A DNA stretch of 64,000 nt from Glandiceps talaboti (Eukaryota > Hemichordata > Enteropneusta > Spengelidae). Position 1 is the stretch's first letter. Each line of letters begins with the position of its first letter. Shown piece by piece: positions 45,780-58,689 of this stretch. Made by a program: the position numbers and the translations under genes. The notes under the pieces are model-generated. The model worked only from the letters and a program-made list of their open reading frames with translations. It ran no database searches and was not told the DNA's origin. The stretch is taken from positions 16,649,709-16,713,708 of the forward strand of contig NC_135565.1 in the NCBI RefSeq assembly GCF_964340395.1, written 5' to 3'.

Positions 45780-47045
45780 CTTGACTCCAAAGTGCAGCTG
45801 AACAAATAACATGGTAAGAAAATGTTTCTTAACTTGTGTTCCATGGACATTGGTACAGACCCTAAAATCAGTACCGCCATCAACCAGAACACGGAATTTG
45901 AGAAATTGCACACAAACATGTAATCAATCATGGGACACCCAACAATGACAATGTACACTGTATATCTCAATAGAGCTAAATATATTCATTAAACTTATAA
46001 TTATAGTGACTGCAACAGTGTTATCTTACACTTGAGATGAACACCATCACCTAGTGTAGCACACAACAATACAGTCACTTTACTGGGTGTTCTGGGTTGT
46101 ACCACTTCAAGTCATGTGACCAAATAGCGCCGATCTTTCAGAAAACATGATGTTCCTAAGTCTTTCACATGGTTCTACATACATCATTACATGTAGGTCT
46201 TGAAATATATGCTCCAGGAACTCCAACACATTTCCATCATAAATGAGGTATATAAAGATATATTGTATGTCACAGCATTTCTGGAGTGCATATTTCAGAG
46301 CTATTAAAGTTCTGTGATTTTAAGATTTCTTGCAACAAGACTTTAATTAGATTAGAGTACATATGATACTGTATATATCAAATGCAGTATTACTAGTAGT
46401 ACATCGATAGTCTTGTTCTTGTTGTTTTTGTTTATTTTCGTTTTTAGTTCACCAAATAGTAATGTTAGTATTTCAGTATTTACTCGCCCTTTAAAATCAT
46501 GGTTCTGGACATGGTTCATTGCCCTATTGAGCATATTTTGCTTTTTTCTGAAGTAACAGCACCTTACTATAACTAACTTGAACTTGAAGACAGTACTTTG
46601 TCATTGTTCAAGGACTCGCCACTAATGGAGCCTCTCATGTGAAATGAGATGTACATCGAATGACATTCCATACTACAATGGGAAGCGTGTTTTTAAAAAC
46701 GTTTGCATGTTTTCTAGGCAACTAAGATTGATTATCCTTATAAATTAGCGAAGGAAAAATGTGTCATACTTCGAAAGTCCCACAATAGACTACCAGTTTA
46801 TGGCATGGTACTTGACAGCTACACTCGTGGGTGGGATGAGTCATTCGCTGTTCACGTGAGGTTTTGACGTTTTGGCGTGTATCTCCCTCTAAAACCTACA
46901 AGTGTCGATTGTTTGTCAATATCAACAATTGTATGTTATTTTTGGGTCGAGGCGATAATACTCAAGCTTGAAGTTATGACGCAATACGATAAACAACGGA
47001 AATTTATCATTACACAAACCTGTACCGACGATTCACACTCTCATG

Positions 47046-47062
47046 GAGGCCGCCATTTTGGA
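47046..47062 (+). promoter_or_regulatory. YY1-type motif upstream of the PHF21A-like gene
   Basis: GGCCGCCATTTTGG is the reverse complement of the YY1 core CAAAATGGCGGC. It lies about 640 bases upstream of the start codon in a locally CpG-richer stretch (about 46800-47700). Such motifs are common near metazoan transcription starts. The actual start site is not known. Confidence 0.35.
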
Positions 47063-47697
47063 AATCACGTTTTCCACAAGTAGTTCTACCAGAGTGATAA
47101 CTTGATCCATACGCCGCCTATATTTTAGTGAAATGTTTACAGATCATAGCCAGCAAGAATGAACATCAAACCAGTACAAATCTAGTTTCGTTACGCAATG
47201 ATTCTAAAATTTTAGAATTTAAGTGCCCTTATCCACAATTCTCCAAATTAAAAGTTTACACCGTACACCAGCGCAAGAAAATAATCCTAACAAAAGTTGT
47301 GAAAAGTTCACTCATCCGGGAACTTTTGTCTTGGACACCGTCACCGCATCACTACACCGCCCTGCAAAAAGTTTAACGAATGCGCCAATAACTTAACAAT
47401 ATAGTTCCACCTAGTTTAATTTCATTAAGGTCAATATCACGCGAAAAACGGTCTTTATTATAATGGAAACAAAATATTAGAATAATATGGATATATCTGT
47501 AATATTTTATATGGACAAAATCGTTGAATAGGGCAGAAAACGAAAGTTAAAGTTTGGCGTAAGATTGTGCTGCGGTCTTTTGCACTGTCTGTAATATTAC
47601 TTTGCTTCACTCCAGAGATTCCTCGGTGTTTTAATTTTTACCAAAAACTTGAAAATTTGACTTATATTTCAAGTTAGCGAGCCTGGGAGATCTGCTA

Positions 47698-47766
47698 ATG
47701 AAGATGTCCAACACGGAGTTAGCGGGGTTACAGTCGCAACTGAGAAAGGAAATTCAGAGCCATCAG
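47698..47766 (+). CDS. PHF21A: PHF21A-like coding exon 1
   Basis: ATG followed by 22 codons to donor CAG|GTAGCA. Encodes MKMSNTELAGLQSQLRKEIQ and SHQ. Heptad-like spacing of Leu/Ile supports a coiled coil. Confidence 0.82.
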
Positions 47767-48410
47767 GTAGCAAGTTGTTGTATTTTTGTTCAGAGAATGA
47801 ATGGTGAAGATAACTTATGTGGGCCAGTGGAATTATGGTGGCCGGTGGTTGTTATTTATCGAGAATAATATTGCAAAATTTCTACAACTCTGGCGAACAA
47901 CACGACATGAAAATGGAAGGAAATATTCCTCATTCAACAGTTCCAGGGATATTTTAGTGAAAGACGAAAATTTAAAAATGTGAGCGAGAGAGTTCGGAAT
48001 GAGGATGATATTTTCACCCGAGTTGTGCAGAGTTAATCAGACATCATCATCATGAAATTTACATTCTCTTTTGTCCACTTGAAAAATAAAACTTAGATAG
48101 CACCGTCATCTTGTACCCAACGTATAGTTATTACAACAATATTTTCAACTCTTCACAGATTACAGTTATGAAGATTAAGAACGACCCACAGGTAATACAT
48201 CTTTTTTTTTTAATTTCCATAGTGCAGTTGAAGAGGAAATTCCGCGTATTTATAGTGAACTTTGTGTTGACCTTTCCGTCCTTTGCTTTTGTTGTTACGC
48301 TCGGTAAACAAATACTGATCGCAGTTTCTTTCTTCATCTCACAGAATCCGGAACTACAAAGACTCCTCCACGACCACCAGGCCAAAATCAGAGCCCTGAG
48401 CGACAAACAA
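47698..48410 (+). CDS. PHF21A: PHF21A/BHC80-like protein, first three coding exons
   Basis: PHF21A (BHC80) reads unmethylated histone H3K4 through a PHD finger and works in LSD1-CoREST repressor complexes in the nucleus. Only the N-terminus lies here: exons 47698-47766, 48159-48191 and 48345-48410, all in phase 0 with AG/GT borders, encoding 56 residues. The joined sequence reads ELAGLQSQLRKEIQSHQ, ITVMKIKNDPQ, NPELQRLLHDHQAKIRALSD; this aligns along its length with [20 protein letters not shown]...[27 protein letters not shown] of human PHF21A, a predicted coiled coil. The start may be ATG at 47698 or at 47704. The AT-hook and PHD finger are not in the window. PHF21B is the alternative paralogue name; an invertebrate single-copy gene is likely. 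It is divergent from NUP50. Confidence 0.82.
48159..48191 (+). CDS. PHF21A: PHF21A-like coding exon 2 (11 codons)
   Basis: Acceptor CTTCACAG, donor CAG|GTAATA. Encodes ITVMKIKNDPQ, parallel to LVAQMKQDPQ of PHF21A. Small but phase-consistent. Confidence 0.8.
48345..48410 (+). CDS. PHF21A: PHF21A-like coding exon 3
   Basis: Acceptor TCTCACAG, donor CAA|GTATGA. Encodes NPELQRLLHDHQAKIRALSD and KQ, the best match to the family ([15 protein letters not shown]). Confidence 0.85.
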
Positions 48411-50089
48411 GTATGACATTTTTTTTCTTTTTGAAACTCCCATTTCCCATACAAGAAAACGTAGTGCATATTTATGAGATGGTAACTTGAGATTGCGATT
48501 GAAGTGTCGATTTTATACGTCATCGCCGTGAGATATTACAGTGAACACGTTAATTAATCGCCGTTGTGAAATAATTTATCCGAATTTGAACTTAAATAAA
48601 TCAGAATGTTGTACTTTGGGTATACTGGGTATAAAAATTCACAGCTGTACGCAACTTGTGAATATAGCAACTCGAGCCATTTAATATATTCACAGTAGCA
48701 AATGCATTAACATAGAGAGTTCAAATGTCTCCTGGTGAAGAAAATACTTCTGACAATTACACCGGGCAAAATTTTTCAGTTTTTCATGAACACATACTAA
48801 TATTTCATTATATTTCATATACACAACTATTGAATAATTTTAAGCTGATTATTTGATGAGTGAAACTAGGTCAAACGGCAGTCATAATTTTTTTCCAGCT
48901 CTTTGTAACAGAGTTTTATCATCCCCTTTCATCTCGACTCATAACAAAAGTGGACAGACACAGTATGCCATCTTGAATTTCTGTCCAGAAATATTGAATT
49001 TATTTTTCTTGACTATGATGATGAAATTGTAAGATAACATAGACACTATTGGTTTGCATAGTTGTGATTAAATTCACTAACTCTATATTACACCCAATAA
49101 TGGCCTTGGGGGCATTTAAAACTTAAAAGTCATCAACATCATGAGTACTGCAGGTTGTCAAATATCCAGACTCAGTGCACACAAACTATATTCATAACGT
49201 GACCTTTCAAATCTGCGCAACGTAAACTTGTCTGATATTGCTGCCAGTTGAAGTAAATTTCATTGTCAATATGCACCAGTAGCAAGTTACATGTATGTTA
49301 TTCTCCTGGTAACCACTTCCCCATCAGTAACACTCTGAAGGTCGCAACTTCTATCAAAACTAAATTAGAGAAAGCCACTAATAGAATTAAAAACTTCTCT
49401 CTAGTTAATTTTTATGCAGTGTGGACATTTGTAGAGTTTATAAAATTTAGTCGACAAACTCAGATTGGTCACATTTTGTAAACTACAACTAAAATGTGTT
49501 GATATAATATTTACTGACACCATCTTGTCAGCTGTGTTATTGATATTATAATGAATATTAAATTGAAATAGTGCTGTATGTATGGAGATATATTTTTTTA
49601 TGCCACAGACAAAAGTTACAAACTCGCATATTTTGATGACCTCCATCATTTTTTCATTATCTAGATTTTCAGTTCTATCATACCATTTTGTATTCCCATG
49701 ACATTTTGTTGGGTTGTGTAAGAAAGACTCCTCAGTATATTTTGTAGTTAATTGTAATTATTTCCTGTGCACATTGTTCACTGGTGTTCTTATGTTGGGT
49801 AAACGTAATGCTGACCAGTATTTGAAAATATGAGTTTTATTGAGCCAAGATTGTTTCAGAAAGTACTTATTATTGCACATATTTGTGGGTGGAATCTACT
49901 ATCACTCTCCAACTTCCAATTGACATTGAGTGTGAAAAGGGTTGAGTATGATTTTTAGTATATCCATGGTATCAACAAAATGGATGTACATCGTAATAAT
50001 TTGATTGGGTTATTATTACTGAGACTGTTATTGTCATAGTCATACAAAAATATAATCAAGTTTGTCCTTGCACAGAGTAAAGTTTATTT

Positions 50090-50640
50090 TTGATGATTTG
50101 TCCCCACAAAAATAATATTTCATTCTTTCCCTCTCATTATGTATACACACAGAAGTATATTTTGTTGAAAATTTCGAATTAAATTTGTGTTCAGCGTTGC
50201 TTGCACTGTAATGTCTTCACAAATGTATGTTTGGCTAGAGTTTATTAGATTGAGATTCCCTCACACAGAATAGAGTTATTGATTGGACAATTTGTATGTT
50301 GGCAGAATATTTTTTAGTTGCATTTCATTGTCCTTTCCCTTGGCTATGTATCTACAGAAGCAGTTGAAAAAAAAATATAATTAAGTTTATTTTTAGTATT
50401 GTCGATATTGTAGTGACTTTCTAACTACTAGTATATGTTTGTTTGACTCGTGTTAGGTTGGGATACCCATGTAAAGTGTTTGGATAATTTGTCCTCATAA
50501 AAATATAATTTCAGTCTTTCCCTTGTCATCTCCTCTGGTTACACAGAAGTATTTTTTATTGACAGCCCAGAATTAAATTTGTTTTCAGTGTTGCTTGTAA
50601 GATAGTATCAGTACTCATATAAGAGTTCTGGAGTGAATTC
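50090..50640. repeat. degenerate tandem repeat, about 140-200 bp unit
   Basis: TTGTCCCCACAAAAATAATA / TTGTCCTCATAAAAATATAA, ACACAGAAGTATATTTT, AATTAAATTTGTGTTCAG and GTTGCTTG recur about three times. Confidence 0.6.
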
Positions 50641-51184
50641 GATAGATAAAGTTTTCGAAAAATTTCTCCTTGCCCTCTCATGTAAATGAATGTGCCAATA
50701 GAAGCGTTATGTTACAAAAAACAATCAGATTTTTTTTCAGCGCCGTCGCGTGTTGCCTGTACCATATTTTCTATAGAAATACATGTATTATACATGTATG
50801 TTTATTTATCAGGATGGGACATACTAGAGTTGTTTTTTTTAAATTTGCAATATAATATTATTATAATCTTTTCATATGCCCAGGTGCCATGATAAGTTAT
50901 AGTAGTTGTTGTCGCCAGTGTTTTGTATATTTAGTAGTGAAATTTCTACTCACAGAGTCAAAATATTTCTTGGAAGTGGATCCCAAGTTTTCGCCAATGT
51001 CTCGTCAGCATCATCAGGGGTGTACTATAATGTGCTATTTGTCAAAATGAGTTTGAGAGAAACAGTTGTGATCTCCATGTTTTGTATATATTTTTACATT
51101 TGTTTATCAGATTCAGAGAGTGTAGTCCCTAATTACTACTCTTACTATGAAGGAAGATAATGTAACATTTTGAAAATACCCAGT

Positions 51185-51605
51185 TTACGCTAAGGCGTAA
51201 AAAAAAAAAAAAATGGGTGGTTCCAATTACATGTACATTCAATTTTAGAATAGGTGGGGTAGGTAGATTTTTTATTTTATTTTTTAATTTTGAAAAAAAA
51301 AATTTTGATGTGTAAGTGTCTAGTTCAGGTAGTTATATTTTTCCATTGTTTTCCATACCGTCTCGGTGTTATTGGTTTCTTCTCATAAGATGTACAGCCA
51401 TTACAGATTGGAAGAACAGTTTTATATTGTCTTTTTCAGTTGATGTCAGTTTCCGCACCCATATTTCTTGCGAGACTTCACAATTGTCGCGATTTTCTTA
51501 GTTTTTTTGCCGAATATGTAAAAAAAAAAGTTTAGGGTCGGCGTGAAAAACTAGGTGGGGTCGGGTAACCAGAACCAAACAACTTTTTTTATTTGGCCTA
51601 ATGGT
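51185..51605. repeat. probable dispersed repeat with GGTGGGGT(A/C)GG words
   Basis: ATAGGTGGGGTAGGTAGATTT near 51251 and AACTAGGTGGGGTCGGGTAA near 51550 bracket A/T homopolymers and a more complex middle. The composition differs from its flanks and resembles a short interspersed element, but no copy elsewhere in the window proves it. Confidence 0.35.
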
Positions 51606-51814
51606 AAAACCACAGCAATAAAAAGTTGAGCAATAGTCCTGAAACTCCCCTCTCCCACTAAGTTAGAATTTTCCGGTGGGGTGGGGATAAAGTTAACGGA
51701 AATTCAAATTATTAAAATCTCTCCAAATTTTGCCATATGGAAGCTTGCAACTACTGGTCTTTGTATTTTCAAGGAAATCAAGTCTTATTATTCACATTGA
51801 GTTCAACACATTTT

Positions 51815-51985
51815 TCGGCAGCCATATTGGATTCTAAAATGACTTAATTTTTTTTAACATTTTGACTTCCATTAAAAAAAAATTGCACGGTGATCCCCTG
51901 ATTTTTGGAGTTTTCTTGAAGAAAGTAACAGCTACAGTTTAAAGAATTTATTTCTGAGGTGTTTTTCGTGACAAGTATAAAATAT
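51815..51985. repeat. dispersed repeat (family B, copy 2)
   Basis: Same orientation and order of blocks as 28008-28155 (GCCATATTGGATTCTAAAAT, GTTTTCTTGAAGAAAGTAAC, TTATTTCTGAGGTG). It is one diverged interspersed family. Confidence 0.65.
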
Positions 51986-52428
51986 TTTACAATGTTGTTT
52001 TTCCTTTATTTAGTTCAGTGTGCTTCAGGTCAATATATTGTAATATTTCATTTCAAATGTTGACATATTACTAGGCATATATGTTGACATATTACATTTT
52101 GAATGTGTGGTTCTACTTTCCAGACCAGAACTAATTATTTTCTGCTCAGCCTAAACTTGTCAACTTTTAATATCAGGAGATAAACTTTGTCAGAAACATT
52201 GCAAAATGAAAGAACTATTTTGTCATGTCAGATTACTGTCAAAGGGTAACAATATCAATACTGCTGGATTTAGAAATACAGTGTATGATGAAATATGGTA
52301 CGTGTATGCTGTTGCTGAGATTTATAAGAATAAAAAAATGTAATCCTCTCAGTCTACTTTTGAAGATAGGTTATAAAATCTAGGTAGTAATATTACTCAT
52401 AGTATTTCATGTTTGTCTAGAGTGAGTA

Positions 52429-52602
52429 TTAGTGTGCCCTCTAAGCCAATTTGATGTGCCACTGATGCACACAATTTCTTGTGTCACACCAAAATTTAGT
52501 GTTCCCCAATCAATTACTATGTAGTGACTCACAAGAAAGTTCAGTTTTTCTCATTTTGACTCACAACAACAAAATTTGGCTATCATTAGAGGGCACACAC
52601 TG
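52429..52602. mobile_element. hAT-like MITE (family C), most intact copy
   Basis: Begins TAGTGTGCCCTCTAA and ends TTAGAGGGCACACACTG, inverted. The eight bases outside are GTGAGTAT and GTGAGTGG, six of eight alike, in keeping with the 8-base duplication of hAT elements. The interior matches 42681-42921 in reverse orientation. Confidence 0.7.
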
Positions 52603-53485
52603 GTGAGTGGAAAGGATAAAAAAAATGTGAATGGAGTTTGTAGAAGTGATTTAAAGAAAGAAAAAATGAAAGTGTCTGACATCTACTGTGATGTCGTCAA
52701 AAGAATGGAATTTGGGGTATGATGTACATGAAAGTGGGAGGTAATCTTAGCCTGTCTACATGTTCATCATGATCTGTGATTTCGTTTCACTTCCACTAAT
52801 CTAGTAGGTACATTGTGATCTGTGATTTTGGTTCACTTCTTACCAACCATTCGTAATATGGTCATCGTCAAGCCATTATTTTGATGTGAAAATACATGAT
52901 CAAACTTATTGGTCGCAAAAGTGGAGAGTGATAACGCTACATCAGACTATTTGACTTTATTCAGATGAAGTCATTATGTAAATGTACATTCATTCTTTGG
53001 TGAATACCAGAGTTAACATGGACATAACTTACATACAGGCAAACATGTAAATATCTACAAACAGGCATGATGTTGATGGCATTAGGGGTGGAAATTGATG
53101 GTGTTTGCTGATAGTATTGCAAATGGTTAGTGAGAAGTATAGCAAAATCAGAGATCATGATGTAGACAAGTCTAGTGTATTCTTCACCACAAGTGAATTT
53201 AACAACACTAACCCTAGTGTTAGTTACTCATGAATTTTTACGTGACACATCTTATCTTTGTCACTTCCCCTGAAGTCATAATCAAGTTCTTTGACCAATT
53301 TAATTTGATGTCTTACAGATCTCTCTTCTCTATTATATCGTATCTGTGTATATGTGGTACAATATTTCTAAGAGACCAGAATAATTGAAAATATGTGAAA
53401 TAAAATTTTTAAAAGCTTTAAAGTCATAACATTTCTCAATATTTGTTATTCATAGATTCATTATGACTTAAGACATCTCTGGTGT

Positions 53486-53625
53486 CCAGTGTGCCCTCTA
53501 AAGATAGCCAAATTTTGTTTTTGTGAGTCAAAATGTGAAAAGCTGGCATTTCTTGTGAGTCACCACATAGTAAGAGATAGGGGAACACCAAATTTTGGTG
53601 CGTCAAATTGGCCTACATGTAGAAG
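53486..53625. mobile_element. hAT-like MITE (family C), truncated copy
   Basis: Starts CCAGTGTGCCCTCTAA and carries GTAAGAGATAGGGGAACACC and TTTTGGTGCGTCAAATTGG; the right terminus is lost. Confidence 0.65.
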
Positions 53626-53673
53626 GTAAACTGCTGGTGTCTACTGTCAGCTCTGTACTGTTGAATTCTTAAG

Positions 53674-53970
53674 CAGGGTTCGAATTAACTTTTTACTGTG
53701 GTAGTCCCAGTGGGCTACCAATTTTAGAAATTGGTAGCCCAAGGATTGTGACCTGTAGTCTCATACATTTGTATTCCTAAACTGAAAACAGATTTCCTCT
53801 ATTGGAAATATTTGTATTATACTTTCATGTCCATACATGTATATCTTCCAACTTCATCACATAATCAGTGGTAGCCTGAGTGGGCTACCAGCTGCAAATT
53901 ATGGTACCCCCATGACAAGAATTGGTAGTCTGTTCTGTAGGCATGGGACTACTGTTAATTTTGAGCCCTG
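53674..53970. mobile_element. MITE with CAGGGTTCGAATTAAC ends
   Basis: Left end CAGGGTTCGAATTAAC and right end GTTAATTTTGAGCCCTG are imperfect inverse copies. The interior has GGTAGTCCCAGTGGGCTACC, ATTGGTAGCCC and TGGGCTACCAG in both orientations. CAGGG...CCCTG ends recall hAT-type elements; no clear target duplication. Confidence 0.65.
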
Positions 53971-54101
53971 GTACATGTAAGGTTTCTGTGTTCTATAGTG
54001 TAAAAAGTGAAGTGTTGACAATTATAAGTATACTAAACTTTAACTAGACATGTAGATTACCTCTCTGCTAATTGTTGAGGGTACTGTGTACACTGGCTTG
54101 A

Positions 54102-54102
<1 letters not shown>

Positions 54103-54180
<78 letters not shown>
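54103..54180. repeat. (GT)n microsatellite
   Basis: About 39 pure GT units. Confidence 0.98.
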
Positions 54181-54182
<2 letters not shown>

Positions 54183-55711
54183 CTGTATGGACCTGATCAT
54201 TTGTTTGTAAACTAATTATACATTGATACTATCATATAGCACTCTGTGCATTTGCTTGATGTCCATGTGTAAAACAGTTGTAAATTGGGTATGGAACTGA
54301 TCACTTCATGTCAACAAAGGTGTGAATTTGTGGTGTGTTGATGGTACACATATACTTGATTGATGTCCATATGTAAGCAGGTGTGAATGGAGTATATACC
54401 TGATAGCTTATTTGTCAACAAAGGTGTAAATGGGAGGGGGGAGGGGGTTATCTTTGTATTTTCTTGGCTCTCCTGAATGAATTACACACAGCAAAATGGA
54501 GACCAAAAGAACAAAAAACTGTAGAATAAGTTAGAAAAGAAAAATGCTTAACTCTCCGTAAGATAACTCAAGATAAAGAATATATAAATAATAACATTGC
54601 AGTTAGTGGGCAAAATATTATTTGTTTGTTGGATTTGATAGGATCACTAGACAATCACATAAGTTTTATGAAGTACAGCAATATACAAATGTACATGTAA
54701 ATCAAATAGTGAAAAATATGAAAAGATAAATATGAAAAAAACAACTTAAGTCACAGCTACTTGGGCTTTGATAATTTGCGTTATGTCAACAGATAATGGG
54801 GAAAGATAAAGAAATAAGGTGTTCTCATAGGGCCATACCATAAGTTAGTTAGTTAGAACAGAGGGAAACAAAATATGATCATGAAATGTCATGCATATAA
54901 AGGCAATATTGTACATCACTGGTCTGTCATACTAAAAGATGGGCTCTCAACCATAAGATGCATTGAAATTAGACAACAGAAGGAAGTGATAACCAAATCT
55001 AAGAATTGTTATAGATATCTACATTTATGTTTTCCAAAAAGAAAATTGTATATACTTTGAGCTACTCAAATTCTGTTAGGATTGATAGTTTGTTACCATG
55101 GTAACCAGTACTGAGAAGTATTGTATCAAGTTACAGACTCATCCCTGGAGGTATTTCCTAGCTTTCTGTACACAACAGCAAAATGATAATGCCCTTAAAA
55201 CTTTTTTGTTGTGGGTCAAAAAATGATAAAGGATGCTTTGGTTTTTTTCTGAGTCTTCATATTTGTAAGGGAGAAGGGGAACAGATAATAGCGATGGGGC
55301 ACAAGAAATTTCTACATGTGAGAGGCTCGTTAGGAGAGCGTAGATAATTATTCCCCAGTATTTTCTTCAGAAAGTTTAGCCTCTGAAAATATAAGTGACC
55401 TACATTTTGTGTGCTTTGCAACTATGAGTCTTACATGTAGGTCACAAGTATTTTCCCAACTGAGTGAAGAAAACTTGTAGGAATAACTTTATTATTCTAG
55501 CGCCAGTAATATCAAAGAAAAATTGGGGAAAGTAAAGCAATTTTGATATTTTGACGCTATTTCGAACACCGCAAAACCACTGATATAGTCACATGTTGTT
55601 GTGTAATGTAGAAGTACACCAGGGTATATATTCCATATTTTTTTGTTCAACTTAATTGGCTTGTGCATGGTATAATGATCCATACTCTCAAACTTTGTCT
55701 TACATGTCCCA

Positions 55712-55880
55712 AGCAGTGTGCCAACTTTTTGAGGGTTGAAATGATGAAAACTAAATTGTCTCTTTGAGTCACCATGTAGTTATGGATAGGGGAAGAGCAA
55801 ATGTTAGGTGGTCACAAGAAATTGATCTGCATCAGGGGCACGCCATATTGGCATGAAGAAGGGCACATTGGTCTTAATTC
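55712..55880. mobile_element. hAT-like MITE (family C), diverged copy
   Basis: Starts CAGTGTGCCAACTTTTTGAG and ends near GAAGGGCACATTGG; internal GAGTCACCATGTAGTTATGG and ATAGGGGAAGAGCAAAT match the family. Confidence 0.55.
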
Positions 55881-57317
55881 TGTCCAAGGACAGAGTACTG
55901 AAAGCGTTCTGATGTTGAAGTAAAACACTTTACCCAGTCATGAAAGTGTAAACCAATCTCTTTACATATATATACAATAACATTATGTGGCTTATTTCTA
56001 TTGCATATTCAGAGTGAAAAAAAAAATCAAATGTAAACATGTAATTGTGGTGACAATTGAAGTACTGGCACACCAGATCAAATAAAGATCTATGATCCAG
56101 TTTCAATGGAATTGTGAGTGGAAGCCAGACATTCGTTTACCTAAGTATGTTCAGTAACAAAAAAGTACAATTTTGTGAGAGGTTTATGAAAGCAACTATG
56201 TGGTGTGTACATACTGTGTTGTACAATCAGAACATTGCAGTATGGTGTTAATTTGTAAGGTTCCTTACCAGTTACTATAAATAACACCTAGCATTTCATA
56301 TAATAGTTCTCAGAGAATATATCAGGGTTTCCTCACACCATTACAGAATAAGGGAAGTTTATTTGTTTCAGCTGGTGAGTAGGTAGAATGAATGTGCAAT
56401 TGCTCTGGTACATGTATTTTGCAAGGATTTCCCACCACAAATTGTCGGTGTCTGTGAAATAAGGTCATATCTGCTATCCAACCATACTGTTCTGACGTGA
56501 CTATTTGTGGTGGAACCCTTGTAAATACAACAATATAGGAGATATGGCTTTATTATTGCACTGACTCGACAAAGTATGGTGCAAGGTTTGGAAATTTATG
56601 CAAGTTTTACGAGATTCCCCTTTCCTGTTACTGGTGCTCCCCACCATAATTATGGTACATGTACAATGTATGGAAATTGTGCAAGTTTTACAAGATCCTC
56701 CACCCCATTACTGGGGTTCCCCACCATATTTACATGTAAGGTACTACAAGGCATGTAAATCTATGCAAGTTTCACGTTATTTTTGTTCCTGACCATAATT
56801 ATGATAAAAGATTTGGATAATGTTATTAGTATTACCAAATTTTCTTACTCAGTTACCTTTGCTTCCAAACCTTCAAAAAGACACTGAAGGGAACGTATTC
56901 ATAACATTACCAACTTTTAATATATTATTAAAGCCATGTTAGATTACGATTAACCCTTGCACTCCATGTCTGCATATATGCAAACAGTCCCTTCCGGGTT
57001 GCCATGCTGTGTCTACATATATGGGGACAAGTTTACTCATTTGCATACAGTATGCCTCACCTCTTCAACTCATATCTGGGTAAATTAATATTTAGTTTGT
57101 ACACAGATTACTGTAAATTGAGCAAAATATGATTAATCAGAGGGATTGAACTGTTTTCAGTAAAGATTTGGTGTACATGTACGTTTCGTAGCAAACCAAA
57201 ACAAATAGGAAAAAGTCACAGCTTGCTTGCTCGAGAACATTCAATATTGTTACAGTGAGAGGAATATGTGTGTGCTTCTAATATCCAAACTCACATCTGA
57301 ATCTTTAGAATCGCAAC

Positions 57318-57350
57318 ATCCACACACACACACACACACAGGACACACAG

Positions 57351-57410
<60 letters not shown>
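57318..57410. repeat. (CA)n microsatellite with flanking CA-rich DNA
   Basis: About 40 CA units, then CACACA-rich degenerate text to about 57560. Confidence 0.96.
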
Positions 57411-57411
<1 letters not shown>

Positions 57412-58689
57412 GTACATACACAGTGACACACATATCTTTGCATGCTCAGACACACACAGGTTGGCACACATATCTGCATGCACACACACATGCCGATACA
57501 ATCTATATATGCACACACATGCTGAAACATCCGCATACATACACACATGTTGACACACATACAAAATATGTACATGTACATGTACATGTATCCCTATGCA
57601 TGAAAAACTGTACTTGCACAGATAGACACACTTCACCATACCTGCCTATACTACAAGACTACATTTGTACATGTAGTTCAGTTGTGCTAAAACTGAAATA
57701 AGATGCTACCACAGAACATGTTTAGCTCCCTCAATAGGCTGTACATCTATGTCTCTTTTAATATATATTATATGTATTTGCTTGATACAAATCCTTTATC
57801 CCATCAACTCCTTAATAGTGGAAGCACAGAGGCCCGGGGCAGTACCAGTGGCCAGCTCTGGGAGGGATGTGCAGCCAATACTGCCAACCCCAGATACCAT
57901 TTTAGACCCATTTTGACCAAAAAACCAATACCCCATTTAAGACTTCCAGGTCAAATTGTAGACCAAAATACATACGAAATACAGTGACATATATAGAGTG
58001 AAATAGGAGGAGTAACCTTCCACCCCCTCCCAAGCACAGAGGTTGTGACATGACGAAATTTTAATTTTGAGTGAGAACATATAACGTATATTCAAATACA
58101 GTATAGCAATATAAAACATGGCAGTCATGTTAATTACACGACCATGTATCAATATTCTCTCTCTCCAGAGAGTTTATTGGATGTTGGTCCATATCCTATA
58201 ATTTCAACAAAACAAAAGAAAGTAATTAACATAACACATAGCAAAATATCCTATTCATATGCAAATTGATGGATGTTCTATAATGAAATCTTTGAAAGCA
58301 CTGCATGTCCAAATGCAAACTTGCCAACCCATCTTATGGGGACATTTACTACTAATTGCTGTCTGTCGGCCAAGACCTTGAAATTGACAGGACTCAGATG
58401 TACAAGATATAACCTCCAATTGTTACATGACCTTCAAGTTGGTGATCAGCTCCCCTCGGATAAAAGATCTGTATTTGCCATCACATGTATGTGTGAGTGA
58501 TATTGAGTAAATTATAAATGTGTCCTTTCTTTCTTTCTCTTCTCTATGCCCTGTTTAGGGAGTGAAAGGGAGGCCTATCGTACAGTAGTTTCATATGTAA
58601 TCTCGCAATCTCAGGGACTCCAACGCATGTCCCACATTTGTGCTTTTCCTACTGAAGCCCACCATCCCTATCCCAACCTATGTGCAATA

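Larger units (their letters stand above)
42303..47697. other. region between divergent NUP50 and PHF21A-like genes
   Basis: Expected to hold both promoters and 5' UTRs. Most of it is mobile DNA: hAT-like MITE copies, the TTAA-flanked element, a hairpin, a LINE tail and the 0.4-kb duplication. The stretch 46600-47697 is free of obvious repeats and is the better candidate for PHF21A regulatory sequence. Confidence 0.6.

Noticed and set aside
57703-57987. 94-codon frame with STEARGSTSGQLWEG
   Set aside because: I looked for a PHF21A exon here, but the text does not match the family and no convincing acceptor/donor pair in phase 0 is present.
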